The position numbers and the translations under genes were made by a program. Positions 27,621-36,310 of a DNA stretch of 64,000 bases are shown in pieces. The notes below the pieces were generated by a model that worked only from the letters and a program-made list of their open reading frames with translations, ran no database searches and had not been told where the DNA came from. This DNA is from Algoriphagus ratkowskyi (GTDB lineage: Bacteria > Bacteroidota > Bacteroidia > Cytophagales > Cyclobacteriaceae). The stretch covers positions 123,578-187,577 of the forward strand of contig NZ_MSSV01000005.1 in the NCBI RefSeq assembly GCF_002150505.1, written 5' to 3'. Position 1 is the stretch's first letter, and every line of letters starts with the position of its first letter.

Positions 27621-28082
27621 AGTTCATTATTTTGGGTATCTATAATATTACCAAAATGTGAGATGATTACAAAGAGTTATCCACGCTCTCTTTTTATAGT
27701 AGTTGTAAAATAGATTTTTAAAAAAATTCTTTACTAAGGTTATTAGGACTGTGGATTTGTGGAAAAGACGCCTAAATATTCTTCTCAACGTTTATCCCTA
27801 CCAAACCTTTGGGTTTCCCACTACTTATCCCCTCGTTGTCCACATGTATGTTACTGTAAATGATAGGAGTAAGTCAATTAGCTGTTTTATGTGGATGATA
27901 ACCTTTTTTCTACCTGTTAGGAAAATGGCTGTGGATAGAATGATATTGGTTGGTGGATAACTGTTGGCTTTTCCCCATTAATAGTACTTAGAGGAAAAGC
28001 CTAGAAGAGGGACGTGTATAAGTGCTGAGTTATCGTTAAGTAGTCCACGCTTATCCACAGATAAATTGGTACTTATCCACCC
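27621..28082. other. Candidate chromosomal replication origin (DnaA-box cluster)
   Basis: Gene-free AT-rich stretch with many DnaA-box-like nonamers (consensus TTATNCACA). One is perfect: TTATCCACA at 28051-28059 (plus). One-mismatch boxes: TTATCCACG 27677-27685 (+), TTTTCCACA 27758-27766 (-), TTGTCCACA 27836-27844 (+), TCATCCACA 27890-27898 (-), CTATCCACA 27930-27938 (-), TTATCCACC 27952-27960 (-) and 28073-28081 (+). A weaker one is AAATCCACA 27750-27758 (-). An AT-rich run at 27700-27735 could be the unwinding region. mnmG (gidA), often close to bacterial origins, and two parS-like sites lie 3-5 kb away. A short open frame inside (27751-27960) looks non-coding. Confidence 0.72.
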
Positions 28083-29756
28083 CTAATTTTGTACTGTTTT
28101 CAAGCCTGTTTTTGGAGTGGATGTTATCACTAGGTCTTCCAATGTCCAACCACCTCTGATGGATATATTTTTATCTCCAGTATCAGGATCTGTGAAATAG
28201 AAGGTTCTTTCTGCATTTCTCTTTTCTTCATAGTTGGCAGGATCCCAACGTTTATTTGCATTTGTGTCTTCAATTACTCTGATTTCATAATTTCCAGCTT
28301 CTATCAAGTTAAATGAAAAGTTATTTCCAGATTTAATATAAGCTTCTCTTTTCATTTCACCTTTACTATCCAGAAGTTGCACTATAAATGGACCTTCGGC
28401 CCCTTCTATGCTTCCAGAGATCAAATCAGCTAACGTTTCTAGTTTAAGTTTTTTATAATTTGCAGATAAAACTGTTTCATTGTATTGACCTTCAATATCC
28501 AGAAAAGTAGAATCCGCTGCCTTTACTGTAAATAGTTCAAAGGGAATTGAGTCTGGTATGCTTAGGTTAATTTGAAGAATATCTCTTCTTAAAGAATCTT
28601 TAAAACTTAGCATTTTCGGGGTAATGGCAATTATTGAAGCTGTATCATAGGCTAAATAAAGGGAATCATAATTAATATTTTTAAGTGGCTTATTGAAGGT
28701 TAATTCAACACCTAGATTCTTGTAGAAGCTTTTTCCCGAATTTGGAGTAATGCTGAGTTTTTCTGATCTTCTTTCGGAATTTTCAAATTTTGCATAAATC
28801 AGTGAATCAATATTGAATCCTACCGAATCAGTTAAATTCACTTTGAATGCTAAACTATCTGTGATAGGCTTTTCTAAGTAAAGTGTTATTCTTTTATCTC
28901 CCAGAGTATAAAAAATATCAAACTCAGGATTTTCATTTTCAATGGAAATTTCGACTGGATTCTTATTTAAAACTATGGTATAATTTGAACCAACTGAAGA
29001 GGATCTTAATATTCTAATAGGATTCTGGTCTCCCTTGGATAGATTGAATTGTATACCATCAATGTTTTGGATGATGGTAATGGTATCTTTTATAAAATCA
29101 AATGCCTCCGACTTGTATTCCGCCTTAAGGCTATTATTATCATCTAGCCATGCGTATGCGATATACTTCCCTGATTTGATATTGGAAATGAAAAATTTTC
29201 CTACAGAATCCACTTGGGTCAAATAATAAGGAGGTGCTGTAAATACGTTCGTTGTATCATCTAATGGATATAGACCCACTATAGCATCTTCTAATTGTGT
29301 ATTTCTCCCAGGAAAATAAGTATTAACTGATCCTGAAAAAGTTAGACTGTCAATGCTTTCACCTGTAGAAAACACCAATTTCAAATTTTCTACTGGATTT
29401 GCTTCAGAGAGATCTTGAATGGATTTTTGAAAATTGAATACGTAAGTTGTGCTATCTTCTAATATTTGGTTTAGCTCTATTACCAAGGTGTTTTTGATGG
29501 CCGTGATAATTACTTCATCCTTATTTATTCTTGGAGTGATTAGGATATTTTTATTTGCATTATCTAGTTTTATGTATTCATCAAAGGTTAAAATGATTTT
29601 TTCTGGTTTGGTATTCAAACTTTGATTCTTGGGACTCATGTTTAAAACTTTTGGTGGGTCAAGGTCTCTTGGTCCCCCCATAGGTGAGCTCTGTTTGGCA
29701 CATGAAAAAGCTAGTAGGCTTATTACTAAAAGAATAAGTAGATTAATGTTTTTCAC
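28083..29756 (-). CDS. Ig-like domain lipoprotein
   Basis: A 557-residue exported lipoprotein (lipobox AFSC, C19). The N-terminal SPMGGPRDLDPPKVLNMSP segment followed by an SbsA-like Ig domain (about 35-130) is a pattern seen in a conserved Bacteroidota family. The rest is beta-rich, and near the C-terminus there is EDTNANKRWDPANY, which resembles a calcium-binding loop. Function is unknown; surface or outer-membrane localisation is likely. Its start overlaps the methyltransferase gene by 4 bp, so it is the last gene of the mnmG operon. Its stop abuts the origin-like region. Confidence 0.84.
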   Translation of the reverse strand: MKNINLLILLVISLLAFSCAKQSSPMGGPRDLDPPKVLNMSPKNQSLNTKPEKIILTFDEYIKLDNANKNILITPRINKDEVIITAIKNTLVIELNQILEDSTTYVFNFQKSIQDLSEANPVENLKLVFSTGESIDSLTFSGSVNTYFPGRNTQLEDAIVGLYPLDDTTNVFTAPPYYLTQVDSVGKFFISNIKSGKYIAYAWLDDNNSLKAEYKSEAFDFIKDTITIIQNIDGIQFNLSKGDQNPIRILRSSSVGSNYTIVLNKNPVEISIENENPEFDIFYTLGDKRITLYLEKPITDSLAFKVNLTDSVGFNIDSLIYAKFENSERRSEKLSITPNSGKSFYKNLGVELTFNKPLKNINYDSLYLAYDTASIIAITPKMLSFKDSLRRDILQINLSIPDSIPFELFTVKAADSTFLDIEGQYNETVLSANYKKLKLETLADLISGSIEGAEGPFIVQLLDSKGEMKREAYIKSGNNFSFNLIEAGNYEIRVIEDTNANKRWDPANYEEKRNAERTFYFTDPDTGDKNISIRGGWTLEDLVITSTPKTGLKTVQN

Positions 29757-30652
29757 TTTTTTTTGAAAACGAATAAATTACTTGAATGATTTATTGCACT
29801 CTTAGATGCTTCTTGATTTGATTTTAGACCTGTTCTGATTGCATTCCAATATTTCTTCATCATGGATTGCTTCGAATCTAAATAGCCTTCTGATAGTAAC
29901 GAAACATAATAACTATCGAAGATCATCGGAGATTCTTGTATGAGTTGTAAATCAAAGATATCTCCGAACTTTTGGATTGCTTTATGATTGAAATGGTATA
30001 GATGTCTTGGTACATCCCATCCTGCCCAATTCGTACTGTATTTTACAGCATCCAGACTTTCAGGATTTGGTACTGCTATTATGATGTAACCATCTGGTTC
30101 TAAGTGTTTTATAATTTTTTTAATACTTTTTCTCAATTCATGTACGTGTTCTAATACATGATAGAGTGTGATAATGTCAAATGAATTTTGCTTAGGTAAC
30201 TCATTTATTGACTCATATATCCTACCATTTAATTTAGAATTAGCCAAAAGCCTAGCTTTTTCATTAGGTTCTATTCCAGTTACATTCCATCCCTTTTTAT
30301 TTGCGCTATAAAGTAACTCACCTGTACCACAGCCATAATCGAGATATTTACCTTTAGTAGGCTTTAGGCTACTTAGATGTTTTATTTTCTGTGATATTGC
30401 ATATTTACGTACTCTTTGATAAATGAACTGAGTTAAGTTTTTGGATTTATCATCGTGGGAGAAATATTCTGGAAAATCATAGTATGTGGCTATAGTCTCT
30501 ACTGTGGGTCTTGGATTAGTAAATTTCAAACCACAGTTAGTACAGTTGCAAATACTGAAAGACTCGTGACTTACAGCAAAATCTTTTATTACTTTAGAAT
30601 TAAGAAAATGTCCACTCTTGCAGAGTGGACATTTTGTAAGTCTTTCTAGCAT
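29753..30652 (-). CDS. Class I methyltransferase with N-terminal zinc-ribbon
   Basis: A 299-residue methyltransferase. Cysteines near the start (TKCPLCKSGHF and CNCTNCGLKF) form a zinc-ribbon-like head, followed by NPRPTVETIATYYDFPEYFSH (cut here) and the SAM motif YLDYGCGTGELL near 105. LYHVLEHVHE is motif post-I. This layout is common among sugar- or lipid-modifying methyltransferases, but the substrate is not evident. The ATG one base after the mnmG stop was chosen; a TTG 12 bases upstream lies inside mnmG. Confidence 0.87.
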   Translation of the reverse strand: MLERLTKCPLCKSGHFLNSKVIKDFAVSHESFSICNCTNCGLKFTNPRPTVETIATYYDFPEYFSHDDKSKNLTQFIYQRVRKYAISQKIKHLSSLKPTKGKYLDYGCGTGELLYSANKKGWNVTGIEPNEKARLLANSKLNGRIYESINELPKQNSFDIITLYHVLEHVHELRKSIKKIIKHLEPDGYIIIAVPNPESLDAVKYSTNWAGWDVPRHLYHFNHKAIQKFGDIFDLQLIQESPMIFDSYYVSLLSEGYLDSKQSMMKKYWNAIRTGLKSNQEASKSAINHSSNLFVFKKK

Positions 30653-30653
30653 T

Positions 30654-32519
30654 TTATCTTCCAAGGTAAACGGTGATTATGGATAGGTCTGCAGGTGTTA
30701 CACCACTTATTCTTGAAGCTTGGCCCATTGTTTCGGGTCTTATTTTACTCAGTTTTTGCTTGCCTTCAGATGATAGAGCAGGAATAGCTATATAGTCAAA
30801 TTTCAAAGGAATCTTAAAGTTTTCCATACCACTTAGTTTATCTACCATTTGCTGTTCTTTCTCTATATAACTATCGTATTTGATTTGTATTTCTGCTTGT
30901 TCTAGAACCTCAGCTGGATATTTGGATAGATACTCGTTTATTTCTGGGTTGAAAGTTTTTAGTATTTCAAGACCTATTTGAGGTCTTTTTAAAAGCTTCT
31001 CAGCAGTTATTTTTTCTTTGATAGCAGCAGTACCTGATTCTTCCAAACCTATGTTTACACTTTCTGGGGAGAATTTCTTCTGTCTTAGATCATTGATAAG
31101 CTTAGCTGTAAGATTTTTCTTAGCATTCATTTTGTCTAATCGTTCATCTGATGCTAATCCTATGTCATGACCTTTCTGAGTCAATCTTAAATCTGCATTG
31201 TCCTGTCGAAGTAGAAGTCTAAACTCAGCTCTTGATGTGAACATTCTATAAGGCTCATCTGTACCTTTATTTATTAGATCATCTATAAGTACTCCAATGT
31301 AAGCATCAGATCTTTTCAGTAAGAAAGGATCCTTTTCTTGAGCTTTTAAGCTTGCATTGATTCCAGCTACTAATCCTTGACAAGCTGCTTCTTCATATCC
31401 TGTTGTACCATTTATTTGTCCAGCGAAATACAGATTTTCCATCAATTGTGTCTCTAAGGTAAGTTTCAATTGTGTCGGTGGAAAATAGTCGTATTCTATC
31501 GCATAACCAGGACGGAACATCTTTGCATTTTCAAAGCCTTCAATTTTACGGATGGCTTTGTATTGTACATCTTCTGGAAGTGATGTAGAAAAGCCATTTA
31601 TATACATTTCTACCGTATTCCATCCTTCCGGTTCTACGAATATTTGATGTCTGTCTCTTTCTGCAAACCTATTTATCTTGTCCTCTATTGATGGACAATA
31701 TCTAGGACCTAGGCCTTGAATTCTTCCGTTGAACATTGGAGATCTATCAAAACCTTCTTCTAGTGTAGAATGAACTTCTTTATTTGTATAAGTAATCCAA
31801 CAAGTTCTTTGTTTCTTTAGTGTACTTGTGGTATCTGAAAAGCTAAATTTCTCGGGATTCTCGTCTCCTTGCTGAACTTCCATTTTGGAATAATCAAGGC
31901 TTCTTCCGTCTACTCTTGGTGGTGTACCCGTTTTCATCCTTCCGGACTCGAAGCCAAGTTCTACAAGTTGTTCTGTAATACCTCTTGCAGCAGCTTCACC
32001 TGTTCTTCCTCCTCCAAATTGTTTTTCACCAATATGTATTAGTCCATTGAGGAAAGTACCGTTTGTCAGCACTACACTTTTTCCAAATATTTCAAGCCCT
32101 ATGCTTGTTCTCACACCTTTTAATTCTCCCTTTTTGACAACAAGGCCTGTGATCATTTCTTGCCAGAAATCTACGTTTGGAGTTTGCTCTAGAGCTAATC
32201 TCCACTCTTCAGCAAACATCATACGATCATTCTGAGACCTAGGAGACCACATAGCAGGCCCTTTTGATCTGTTTAACATTCTGAATTGAATCATTGATTT
32301 GTCAGAAATAATACCTGACATACCACCTAAAGCATCTATTTCTCTTACTATTTGCCCTTTCGCTACACCTCCCATTGCTGGGTTGCAAGACATTTGAGCG
32401 ATGGTATTCATATTCATTGTACATAGCAAAACCTTCGAGCCCATGGCTGCAGCAGCTTGTGCAGCTTCGCATCCGGCATGCCCCGCCCCTACTACTATGA
32501 CATCGTATATTGGAAACAT
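30654..32519 (-). CDS. mnmG: tRNA uridine-5-carboxymethylaminomethyl modification enzyme MnmG (GidA)
   Basis: FAD protein of 621 residues that, with MnmE, adds the aminomethyl group to wobble uridine 34 of certain tRNAs. The FAD-binding start is VVGAGHAGCEAAQAAA (8-23). Other family segments are MSCNPAMGGVAKGQIVREID (44-63), GTPPRVDGRSLDYS and AGQINGTTGYEEAACQGLVAG (cut). Length is normal. It leads the operon with the methyltransferase and Ig-like lipoprotein. Two parS-like sites lie just upstream. In many bacteria this gene neighbours the origin, which fits here. Confidence 0.97.
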   Translation of the reverse strand: MFPIYDVIVVGAGHAGCEAAQAAAAMGSKVLLCTMNMNTIAQMSCNPAMGGVAKGQIVREIDALGGMSGIISDKSMIQFRMLNRSKGPAMWSPRSQNDRMMFAEEWRLALEQTPNVDFWQEMITGLVVKKGELKGVRTSIGLEIFGKSVVLTNGTFLNGLIHIGEKQFGGGRTGEAAARGITEQLVELGFESGRMKTGTPPRVDGRSLDYSKMEVQQGDENPEKFSFSDTTSTLKKQRTCWITYTNKEVHSTLEEGFDRSPMFNGRIQGLGPRYCPSIEDKINRFAERDRHQIFVEPEGWNTVEMYINGFSTSLPEDVQYKAIRKIEGFENAKMFRPGYAIEYDYFPPTQLKLTLETQLMENLYFAGQINGTTGYEEAACQGLVAGINASLKAQEKDPFLLKRSDAYIGVLIDDLINKGTDEPYRMFTSRAEFRLLLRQDNADLRLTQKGHDIGLASDERLDKMNAKKNLTAKLINDLRQKKFSPESVNIGLEESGTAAIKEKITAEKLLKRPQIGLEILKTFNPEINEYLSKYPAEVLEQAEIQIKYDSYIEKEQQMVDKLSGMENFKIPLKFDYIAIPALSSEGKQKLSKIRPETMGQASRISGVTPADLSIITVYLGR

Positions 32520-32535
32520 TATATCCTTTTTTGTT

Positions 32536-32557
32536 TACTGTTTCACGTGAAACAGTA
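32536..32557. promoter_or_regulatory. parS-like centromere site 1
   Basis: The 16-mer TGTTTCACGTGAAACA at 32539-32554 equals the widely conserved ParB-binding parS consensus. It is the core of a perfect 22-base palindrome (32536-32557). It sits 17 bases before the mnmG start. ParB would bind here for chromosome segregation near the origin. Confidence 0.9.
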
Positions 32558-32582
32558 GTAAATTCGATCCGTATGGGTTCAC

Positions 32583-32598
32583 TGTTTCACGTGGAACG
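32583..32598. promoter_or_regulatory. parS-like centromere site 2
   Basis: TGTTTCACGTGGAACG differs at two positions from the parS consensus and keeps the CACGTG core and the full left half. It lies 44 bases from site 1 (same left edge to left edge), between ybeY and mnmG. Two closely spaced sites support true ParB use. Confidence 0.75.
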
Positions 32599-32599
32599 T

Positions 32600-33025
32600 T
32601 TAAATCTTTTCGAATAAATCTATAGCAAATTCTTCTTTGCTTCTCATTAGACTTTCCTCTTCTGTTAATTTATCCTTATAACCAAGTAAATGAAAAAGAC
32701 CATGGCTTAATACTCTGCTTAATTCATTTTCCTCTTCCGTTTTAAGCGTCTTTGAGTTTTCTTTTACTCTTTCAATACTTATGAAAATATCCCCTTCTAT
32801 TATTCCCTTCTCCTCGGAGTTATCAAATGTGATAATATCTGTATAAGTGTCATGATCTAAATATTCAACATTTATATTCAGTAGATATTCGTCCGAGCAA
32901 AAAACAAAATTAAGATCTGAAATTATATGATTTTCAGATTCAGCAAGGTTTTTAAGCCAAGCCTTTCTTTTTCTCTTTTCTTTTAGAGAGAATGATACTT
33001 CTTCAGTAAAGAAATTGATAGGCAT
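32600..33025 (-). CDS. ybeY: rRNA maturation endoribonuclease YbeY
   Basis: Zinc-dependent RNase of 141 residues for 16S rRNA processing and ribosome quality control. The late zinc motif reads HGLFHLLGYKDK. The first two histidines are kept, but the usual third one in GYDH is replaced, since KD stands at that place. This variant seems typical of Bacteroidota YbeY. The beginning contains IIEGDIFISIERVKEN (about 76-91), another YbeY segment. It is 3 bp downstream of the anti-sigma ATPase gene. Confidence 0.9.
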   Translation of the reverse strand: MPINFFTEEVSFSLKEKRKRKAWLKNLAESENHIISDLNFVFCSDEYLLNINVEYLDHDTYTDIITFDNSEEKGIIEGDIFISIERVKENSKTLKTEEENELSRVLSHGLFHLLGYKDKLTEEESLMRSKEEFAIDLFEKI

Positions 33026-33028
33026 AAT

Positions 33029-33445
33029 TTAATTCATGTAAAATGATAAAACAGTCTTAGTGCCATTATTCTCAAATTTCACATCGTCCGAAAGGTGCTT
33101 TATAAGGAAAATTCCTCTACCACCAGTTTTTTCTATGTTTTCTGGTGCTGTAGGATCTTTTAGCTCATTATAATCAAATCCCTCACCCTCATCCTGAATA
33201 GTGAATAAAAGAAGCTCTTCTTCAAGAGTCAATTCTAAATGAACAAGTTTATTCTTATTGCCTTGATTTCCGTGAATGATAGCATTACTAATGCACTCCG
33301 TAACAGAAATCATAATGTTACCATAGATATCATCGTTAATCTCAAAGTTTTCTCGAGCATTGTCGATGAAACTTTCAATTATTTTTATGTTCTCAATAAG
33401 AGAAGGAATTGAAATTTTTATGTTTTTCATCATAATTGTATTCAA
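33029..33445 (-). CDS. Anti-sigma regulatory factor (HATPase)
   Basis: A 138-residue GHKL-type ATPase domain like RsbW/SpoIIAB. The N-box region is SVTECISNAIIHGNQGN (about 46-62), the G1 box IQDEGEGFDYNEL (about 87-99) and the G2 region GGRGIFLIKHLSDDV. Such proteins bind sigma factors or act in partner-switch regulation. Neither a sigma factor nor an anti-anti-sigma protein is adjacent, so the partner is unknown. It lies in one leftward run with exonuclease III upstream (18 bp) and ybeY downstream. Confidence 0.86.
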   Translation of the reverse strand: MNTIMMKNIKISIPSLIENIKIIESFIDNARENFEINDDIYGNIMISVTECISNAIIHGNQGNKNKLVHLELTLEEELLLFTIQDEGEGFDYNELKDPTAPENIEKTGGRGIFLIKHLSDDVKFENNGTKTVLSFYMN

Positions 33446-33463
33446 TGAATAATATCTAATATT

Positions 33464-34225
33464 TTATTCTACCTCGATAAGAATTGGACAATGATCTGAA
33501 TGTATTGTGTCAGCTAAAATGATTGAGCTTTTTAGTCGTTCTTCCATTGGAGCCGTAGCCATATGATAATCAATTCTCCATCCTAGATTCTTAGCTCTAG
33601 AATTTGCTCTATAGCTCCACCAAGTATAATTGTCGGGCGCTGAATTGAATTTGCGAAAACTGTCTACAAATCCAGATTCTGTAAATTTATCCATCCAAGC
33701 TCTCTCTTCTGGCAAGAAGCCCGAACAATTCTTATTTGATTTTGGATTATGAATATCAATTGCTTTATGACAAATATTGTAATCTCCACTCAATATTAAA
33801 TTTGTGTTGGTTCTTCTTAAATCCTGAGAGTATCCATATATGTCATCCAGAAATTCATATTTGAACCCTTGACGAGCTTCACCAGTAGTACCTGATGGAA
33901 AATATGCTGTTAAGAAAGAAAAGTCATCAAAATCAACCTGAAGAATTCTTCCTTCATCGTCGTATTTTAAATACTCCATTCCATATTTAACCGATTTTGG
34001 CTTTATTTTAGTCAATATTGCCACACCACTATATCCTTTTTTTACGGCTGAATGCCAAAATATTTCGTAGCCCAAATCTTCGAAAATAGTAGCATCTATC
34101 TGCTCTAAATTAGCTTTAACCTCTTGTAAACCAACTACATCTGGATTTACCTGTTTAAGCCAATCTACAAAACCTTTATTCATGGCAGCACGAATGCCAT
34201 TGACGTTATATGACACTATTTTCAC
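33464..34225 (-). CDS. xth: Exodeoxyribonuclease III
   Basis: Mg-dependent AP endonuclease / 3'-5' exonuclease of 253 residues in base-excision repair. Seen are VSYNVNGIRAA (4-14), GLQEVKA with the catalytic glutamate E35, GDYNICHKAIDIHNPKSN near 147-164, and the C-terminal HSDHCPI with the catalytic histidine. Length matches ExoA/Xth. It starts 3 bp after the hypothetical gene upstream and is followed by the anti-sigma ATPase. Confidence 0.95.
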   Translation of the reverse strand: MKIVSYNVNGIRAAMNKGFVDWLKQVNPDVVGLQEVKANLEQIDATIFEDLGYEIFWHSAVKKGYSGVAILTKIKPKSVKYGMEYLKYDDEGRILQVDFDDFSFLTAYFPSGTTGEARQGFKYEFLDDIYGYSQDLRRTNTNLILSGDYNICHKAIDIHNPKSNKNCSGFLPEERAWMDKFTESGFVDSFRKFNSAPDNYTWWSYRANSRAKNLGWRIDYHMATAPMEERLKSSIILADTIHSDHCPILIEVE

Positions 34226-34228
34226 AAG

Positions 34229-34591
34229 CTATTCAATTACTATTTCGTATTCTTTTTCAAAATATTCTATTACCTGAATCTTTAAAAGCTTTTCCTGATC
34301 TAATAAATCGAAATGAGGAAGGTCTTTTATAAGTTTCCAATGGGGCCAGCCATCTTGATCGACGTGATCCAGCTCGTAAAAGCCATCGTAACTTAAAACC
34401 TTACAAACAGCAATATGCATTAGATCCTGTTTTTGCTCTTTACTAAATATCCTATTGCCTTGGCCTAATTCTTGGACACCTATTAGAAAGAGTACGCCAT
34501 TTAAGTCCGCAGGTTTTTTACCAATGGTTTCTTTAAGGCCTTCTAATAATTTAGACCAACGTTTTTCTAATTCCAGATCGCGTTTAAACAT
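34229..34591 (-). CDS. Conserved hypothetical protein
   Basis: A 120-residue acidic, helical protein beginning MFKRDLELEKRWSKLLEGL. The middle has KPADLNGVLFLIGVQELGQG, where GVQELG stands out, and a later DHVDQDGWPHW segment. No signal peptide or membrane span is seen. I do not recognise a domain of known function; similar proteins occur in Bacteroidota as far as I recall. It leads straight into xth (3 bp), so it may be co-expressed with DNA repair. Confidence 0.75.
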   Translation of the reverse strand: MFKRDLELEKRWSKLLEGLKETIGKKPADLNGVLFLIGVQELGQGNRIFSKEQKQDLMHIAVCKVLSYDGFYELDHVDQDGWPHWKLIKDLPHFDLLDQEKLLKIQVIEYFEKEYEIVIE

Positions 34592-34618
34592 TATAATCCT
34601 TTGATTGTCAAGTGTTTA

Positions 34619-34935
34619 CTAGTATTCTGCTGCTCCTCTTAAATGTGGAATTACAACTGATACTTCTATTACGGTAGCTATGGAAAAAACTTCGAAAATT
34701 TGTTTTTTTGTTATACCTATATCCTAGTAATTTCCTAAATAATACCTTACGCAGTCATCGCATCTTCTATAGAACAGGCAAATCCGATCATCTCTTCCGA
34801 CTTTATATCTACGGATTTCTCAGGATGTGCTTTAGTAATCAGTTTAAATATACGCTTGATTACTGTATTGTCATCAGCCAGTATATTATCATTGATATGA
34901 CTGCGATACTCATTGAATTCTTCTATGAGATTCAT
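34619..34935 (-). pseudogene. Dead carboxymuconolactone decarboxylase (AhpD-like) family gene
   Basis: An open frame from 34935 reads MNLIEEFNEYRSHINDNILA and on to GFACS, like the start of the Bacteroidota CMD family, then stops at 34747. In the shifted frame (break near 34769) the sequence goes on with RRCDDCVRYYLGNY, holding the CxxC redox motif, and after an in-frame TAG (34724-34726) with KKQIFEVFSIATVIEVSVVIPHLRGAAEY in short pieces: IFEVFSIATV and VVIPHLRGAAEY are the family ending. One frameshift plus one stop mark a broken gene. A TATATTTG box at 34967-34974 may be its old promoter. Confidence 0.85.
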
Positions 34936-35016
34936 TAACTTAACTGTATAGGAAAGATTTAGAAAGCAAATATACCACTATTTGCCCTTGACAGATAGGA
35001 ACAAGCCTTTTTCACA

Positions 35017-35709
35017 ATGCGTTTATTTTTTGTAAAAGATTTTTTGGATTTAATTTTTCCTCGCAATTGTCTTTTGTGTGGCAGGACTCTCTATGATCTG
35101 GAGCAAAACCTGTGTTTAATCTGTAAGGGCATGCTTCCTGTAACCAGTTATCATTTGCGACCCATCGATAATGATCTAAGTGATAAAGTGAAAGGATTGA
35201 GTGACGTGAAGATGGTGATGGCTTATTTAAAATTTACCAAAGGTGGTGATAGTCAAAAGCTTTTACATCAACTAAAGTATAGAAATAAACCTCAATTGGC
35301 TCAGGAGTTGGGCCTATTGTACGGGACTATTCTCAAGGATCATGAATTTCATAAGTGCTGGGATCTCATTGTTCCTGTTCCTTTACATCCTATGAAACAA
35401 CTTCGTAGAGGTTACAACCAAAGTGAACAATTTGGAATAGGTCTTGGTGATTCGCTGTCGTTAGAGGTAAAGAAAGCATTAATACGGGGGAAATTTACAG
35501 AAACACAAACTCAAAAATCACGAATTCAACGAATGGATAATATGGACGAGGTGTTTCAGATATCGCCTAATGCAACTATTGCTAACAAGTCAATTCTCTT
35601 GGTAGATGATGTAATGACTACAGGAGCTACATTGTGTGCCTGTGCGAATGTACTTTTGGCGAATGAGGCAAAAAATGTAGATTTGGTCACCATTGCAGCA
35701 GGAGGATGA
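35017..35709 (+). CDS. ComF family phosphoribosyltransferase-like protein
   Basis: A 230-residue protein with an N-terminal zinc finger (CLLCGRTLYDLEQNLCLIC, about 19-37) and a C-terminal phosphoribosyltransferase fold ending in ILLVDDVMTTGATLCACA, the PRPP loop. The family (ComF/GntX) supports DNA uptake and use in competent species, though its biochemical job is unsettled. The stop overlaps the next start as ATGA, right after a GGAGG run that can serve as ribosome-binding site. Confidence 0.9.
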   Translation: MRLFFVKDFLDLIFPRNCLLCGRTLYDLEQNLCLICKGMLPVTSYHLRPIDNDLSDKVKGLSDVKMVMAYLKFTKGGDSQKLLHQLKYRNKPQLAQELGLLYGTILKDHEFHKCWDLIVPVPLHPMKQLRRGYNQSEQFGIGLGDSLSLEVKKALIRGKFTETQTQKSRIQRMDNMDEVFQISPNATIANKSILLVDDVMTTGATLCACANVLLANEAKNVDLVTIAAGG

Positions 35710-36248
35710 ATCGTATGATTGATATAGAATTATTAAAATACCCAATTGGGAAATTTAAGAAGCCACAGCATATTTCAGAAAATATGGTAAAGGAGGCTAT
35801 TGATTACCTACGTTTATTTCCAACTTATTTGGAAGATACGATCCAAACTTTCTCAGATGTTCAGCTTAATACCCCCTATCGACCTGGTGGTTGGACTGTA
35901 AAGCAATTGATACATCACCTTTCAGATAGCCACATGAATGCATTTATGCGATTCAAATGGGCACTTACGGAGGATAACCCTACAATCAAGCCTTATGATG
36001 AAGCAGCTTGGGCAAAACTGGTTGATTATTCATTACCAGTTTCTGATTCCATCCCAGTTATCCGGTTTATTCACTCTAAATGGTCCACTATCCTTGAATC
36101 GATGAGTTCTGAAGATTATTCGAAAACGTATTTCCATCCAGACTCACAATTATCGGTTCCTTTGGCTGAAGTTGCACTTATGTATCAATGGCATTCCACA
36201 CATCACTTAGCACATATTCAGCATTTAATTATGCGTGAAAAATGGTAA
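35706..36248 (+). CDS. YfiT-like bacillithiol transferase (DinB fold)
   Basis: A 180-residue four-helix-bundle protein of the DinB/YfiT superfamily. The metal histidines can be seen in QLIHHLSDSHMNAFMRFKWAL (cut; around 69-88) and in YQWHSTHHLAHI near the C-terminus. IELLKYPIGKFKKP at the start is the YfiT signature. YfiT/BstA-like enzymes join bacillithiol to electrophiles. YtxJ at the other end of the window supports a bacillithiol-using cell. Start ATG overlaps comF; a second ATG is three codons on. Confidence 0.87.
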   Translation: MNRMIDIELLKYPIGKFKKPQHISENMVKEAIDYLRLFPTYLEDTIQTFSDVQLNTPYRPGGWTVKQLIHHLSDSHMNAFMRFKWALTEDNPTIKPYDEAAWAKLVDYSLPVSDSIPVIRFIHSKWSTILESMSSEDYSKTYFHPDSQLSVPLAEVALMYQWHSTHHLAHIQHLIMREKW

Positions 36249-36310
36249 GCGAATCGCCTTTTCTTAGGTGAGATCATTAGATTTTATCCATTTAGTCTAT
36301 ATTTCAACTC

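Noticed and set aside
27751..27960. 69-codon open frame inside the DnaA-box region
   Set aside because: Composition follows the repeated TGTGGAT/TTATCC boxes, no known motif, and no start signal; treated as non-coding origin sequence.
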